Shown one piece after another: positions 62,901 through 64,000 of a stretch of DNA of 64,000 nucleotides (the stretch's first letter is position 1; every line of letters begins with the position of its first letter). The notes below the pieces were generated by a model that saw only the letters and a list, made by a program, of their open reading frames with translations, searched no databases and was not told where the DNA came from. A program made the translations under genes and the position numbers. Origin of the DNA: Flavobacteriaceae bacterium NBU2973 (GTDB lineage: Bacteria > Bacteroidota > Bacteroidia > Flavobacteriales > Flavobacteriaceae); assembly GCA_026162565.1 (NCBI GenBank), contig JAOEIQ010000002.1, forward strand, positions 421,826 through 485,825. Direction: 5' to 3'.

Positions 62901-64000
62901 CCTTATACTTACAGTTTAGATAATGTTGATTTTTCTAATACTACAGGTGTTTTTAATAATCTTACTCCTGGAAGTTATACTATTTATGCAAAAGATGCTA
63001 ATGGTTGTACAACCAGTGGTGTTTTTGTTATTAATATTTTAGACAATGAACCACCAACTGCTTCAAATCCATTACCAATTGCTGTTGAATGTAGAAATGA
63101 TGTTCCTGTTCCTAATGTTGAAGTTGTATTTGATGAAGAAGATGACACTACTGCTAATCCTTTAGTTGAATTTGTATCACAAACTTCAGATGGTAATACT
63201 TGTCCTGAGATTATAACTAGAATATATAGAGTAACTGATGAATGTGATAATTCAATAACTGTAACTCAAACGATTACTGTTCAAGATACAACAGCTCCTA
63301 CGTTCAATGAAACTTTACCAACTAATGTAACAGTTGAATGTGATAGCGTGCCTACTGCTGATACACTAACTGCTGATGATAACTGTGGTACTGCTACTGT
63401 TACGTTTGCTGAAGTTCGTACAGATGGATCGTGTCCGTCTAACTATACGTTAGCTCGTACATGGACGGCTACTGATGAGTGTGGTCTTACAACTACTCAT
63501 ACACAAACGATTACTGTTCAAGATACAACGGCTCCTACATTCAATGAAACTTTACCAACTGATGTAACAGTTGAATGTGATAGCGTGCCTACTGCTGATA
63601 CACTAACTGCTGATGATAACTGTGGTACTGCTACTGTGACGTTTGCTGAAGTGCGTACTGATGGATCATGTCCGTCTAACTATACGTTAGCTCGTACGTG
63701 GACTGCTACTGATGAGTGTGGTCTGACTACTACTCATACACAAACGATTACTGTTCAAGATACGACGGCGCCTACATTCAATGAAACTTTACCAACTAAT
63801 GTAACAGTTGAATGTGATAGCGTGCCTGCGGCTGATACACTAACTGCTGATGATAACTGTGGTACTGCTACTGTTACGTTTGCTGAAGTGCGTACTGATG
63901 GATCATGTCCGTCTAACTATACGTTAGCTCGTACGTGGACTGCTACTGATGAGTGTGGTCTGACTACTACTCATACACAAACGATTACTGTTCAAGATAC
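59979..64000 (+). CDS. Giant SprB-repeat/HYR adhesin, partial (runs off the window)
   Basis: Open from ATG 59979 to the window end, over 1340 residues. Signal peptide about 1-25. Then a large beta-rich N-terminal domain (to about 380), a DUF11-like segment near 385-490, and HYR-like parts. SprB repeats follow at about 620-690 (G-S-I-N-V-S-V-T-G-G-I-P-P-Y-S-Y-S-W) and about 950-1015 (G-S-I-T-V-S-A-S-G-G-T-E-P-Y-T-Y). From residue 1101 on comes a run of nearly identical 79-residue modules. These features match cell-surface gliding or attachment adhesins exported by type IX secretion. The expected C-terminal sorting domain lies outside the window. Confidence 0.88.
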   Translation, partial: MKNKFTPNLKTVFLFTFLVTGFFASSQIQENFSARINETIRGDVTIIANNMISRTATGNYNGGDGNHDFSNNVYVDIDNDDTTFNSSSANYLNPEPQLICLSQYRAYLYWAAADREPNGAGSDNEPNWNFNDIKLMLPGQSVYTTYTADDVIFRGRNTNFSNEPYICFKDITSLVSDLDSPYGTYQVANVEAKTGSLTDTSGGNVGTSGGWQIVFIYESPKLPQKNISIFDGYAHVTAANNNFNIDFNGFQTVPAPATVRANVIIGALEGDRDLSGDKLQIQNTSGTFVDIAAPPLRNTTNFFNSRITVGTSDFTDRSPASLNTLGFDAAVFNLNNPNNSIIGNDQESATLRLTSDQETYGLYLLGLSVDVWAPDLDPIQILMSSGSNPTNPSSTLGYSFQVFNKGNDDAVNLSIAATLPPQVSDVIVDTLPNGITYTFINGELVFNIPDGLADVGATPFQIDFDVVIQDECYFIEENCDLSFDFQFLATFNGVENTNDQSTLSSSGLDECNIGNLQPSTINITPPTPPSWVEAAGELDRVIDCNDPDALSDAQALFPTLDKCDLTIVKTSGQFIEDPNFPNTGTYTNTWTFTDACGNTVADYVQTITVGASSTPLEINFTQNNVLCNGENTGSINVSVTGGIPPYSYSWTGPDSFSSNNEDLENLFAGQYSLVVTDSNLCETGSATLQVMIIEPAVEACDIQVTGCPPPVDIACAVDENGANVFWTPPSFAYECCSSITGDDYSFLMDFDLPESSFGENCWGFNFVQRVGVDNLRLFQSTGVGSRYDDSYAITPTQYFDNDNGTPINIELIDVTATVNWTLEVLNPNDNSIVYSDVISGITADGLQTITIPNTVPSGAYKLKFNFDSPDANGGDKIEIDRIYYNATLLDIACAGGINFVVTSNYNPGDLFPIGTTTVTYTATYTPETGDPVVLTCSFNVVVVGITIIEVERTDVTCDDDNNGSITVSASGGTEPYTYSLDNVDFSNTTGVFNNLTPGSYTIYAKDANGCTTSGVFVINILDNEPPTASNPLPIAVECRNDVPVPNVEVVFDEEDDTTANPLVEFVSQTSDGNTCPEIITRIYRVTDECDNSITVTQTITVQDTTAPTFNETLPTNVTVECDSVPTADTLTADDNCGTATVTFAEVRTDGSCPSNYTLARTWTATDECGLTTTHTQTITVQDTTAPTFNETLPTDVTVECDSVPTADTLTADDNCGTATVTFAEVRTDGSCPSNYTLARTWTATDECGLTTTHTQTITVQDTTAPTFNETLPTNVTVECDSVPAADTLTADDNCGTATVTFAEVRTDGSCPSNYTLARTWTATDECGLTTTHTQTITVQD
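63279..64000 (+). repeat. Tandem 237-bp (79-codon) repeats in the adhesin gene
   Basis: Three full units begin at 63279, 63516 and 63753, and a fourth starts at 63990. Units 1 and 2 differ at about 11 of 237 bases and units 2 and 3 at about 6, mostly at silent positions. Each encodes V-Q-D-T-T-A-P-T-F-N-E-T-L-P-T, then an Ig/HYR-like module with three or four Cys. A decayed copy precedes the run (about 63180-63278). Confidence 0.95.

Noticed and set aside
63279..64000. Possible CRISPR-like array
   Set aside because: The repeats are 237 bp with no spacers, stay in frame and encode protein modules.

Overview
The window looks like chromosomal DNA from a marine-type member of the Flavobacteriaceae (Bacteroidota). 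The signs are: AT-rich DNA; promoters of the Bacteroidota type (TTG, about 20 bases, TAnnTTTG); almost no Shine-Dalgarno sequences; type IX secretion C-terminal sorting tails (three proteins); a SprB-repeat adhesin; DUF3822; a gamma/tau subunit without its zinc module; and flavobacterial-style palindromic intergenic repeats. A genus cannot be named from sequence reading alone.

Region 1 (1-21525) is a surface polysaccharide locus. It holds glycosyltransferases of families 2 and 4, a MurJ/Wzx-type flippase, a Wzy-like polymerase, an AsnB-type amidotransferase, a CapK-like adenylate-forming enzyme, a JmjC/cupin_8 protein, a PglC-type initiating phosphosugar transferase, an ATP-grasp ligase, an antisense GNAT/BioF2-like acyltransferase, a PglE-like aminotransferase, a PglF-like 4,6-dehydratase, the Wza-type export lipoprotein and the Wzc-type tyrosine kinase. 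Together these would start on a 2,4-diamino-sugar, extend, flip, polymerise and export a polymer. The adenylating, amidating and ATP-grasp enzymes suggest non-sugar decorations.

Region 2 (21522-30003) is mixed: proline dehydrogenase, 3-dehydroquinate synthase, DinB and Lrp proteins, an M14 carboxypeptidase, an XRE regulator, a GNAT acetyltransferase, a remnant that resembles the C-terminal tail of a type IIG restriction-modification enzyme, and an unrecognised 229-residue protein. Two stretches here carry dispersed palindromic or decayed repeats.

Region 3 (30004-49960) is core genome: topoisomerase IV (parC, a membrane protein, parE), a secreted matrixin-like protease, ychF, a 2[4Fe-4S] ferredoxin divergent from a LuxC-type reductase, serC-serA, a secreted LamG protein, and a minus-strand run of RecD-like helicase, kdsB, HAD phosphatase, kdnB and an acyltransferase. 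KdnB with KdsB points to lipopolysaccharide containing 8-amino-Kdo. Then come two Bacteroidota hypothetical proteins and rsmD.

Region 4 (49961-64000) has the RNase P RNA gene (minus strand), dnaX, a lipoprotein, miaE, two surface or secreted proteins, a ppx-ppk-sixA operon, and a small secreted protein followed by a very large adhesin-like ORF that runs off the window. That ORF ends in the window with 237-bp tandem repeats of about 95-97 % identity.
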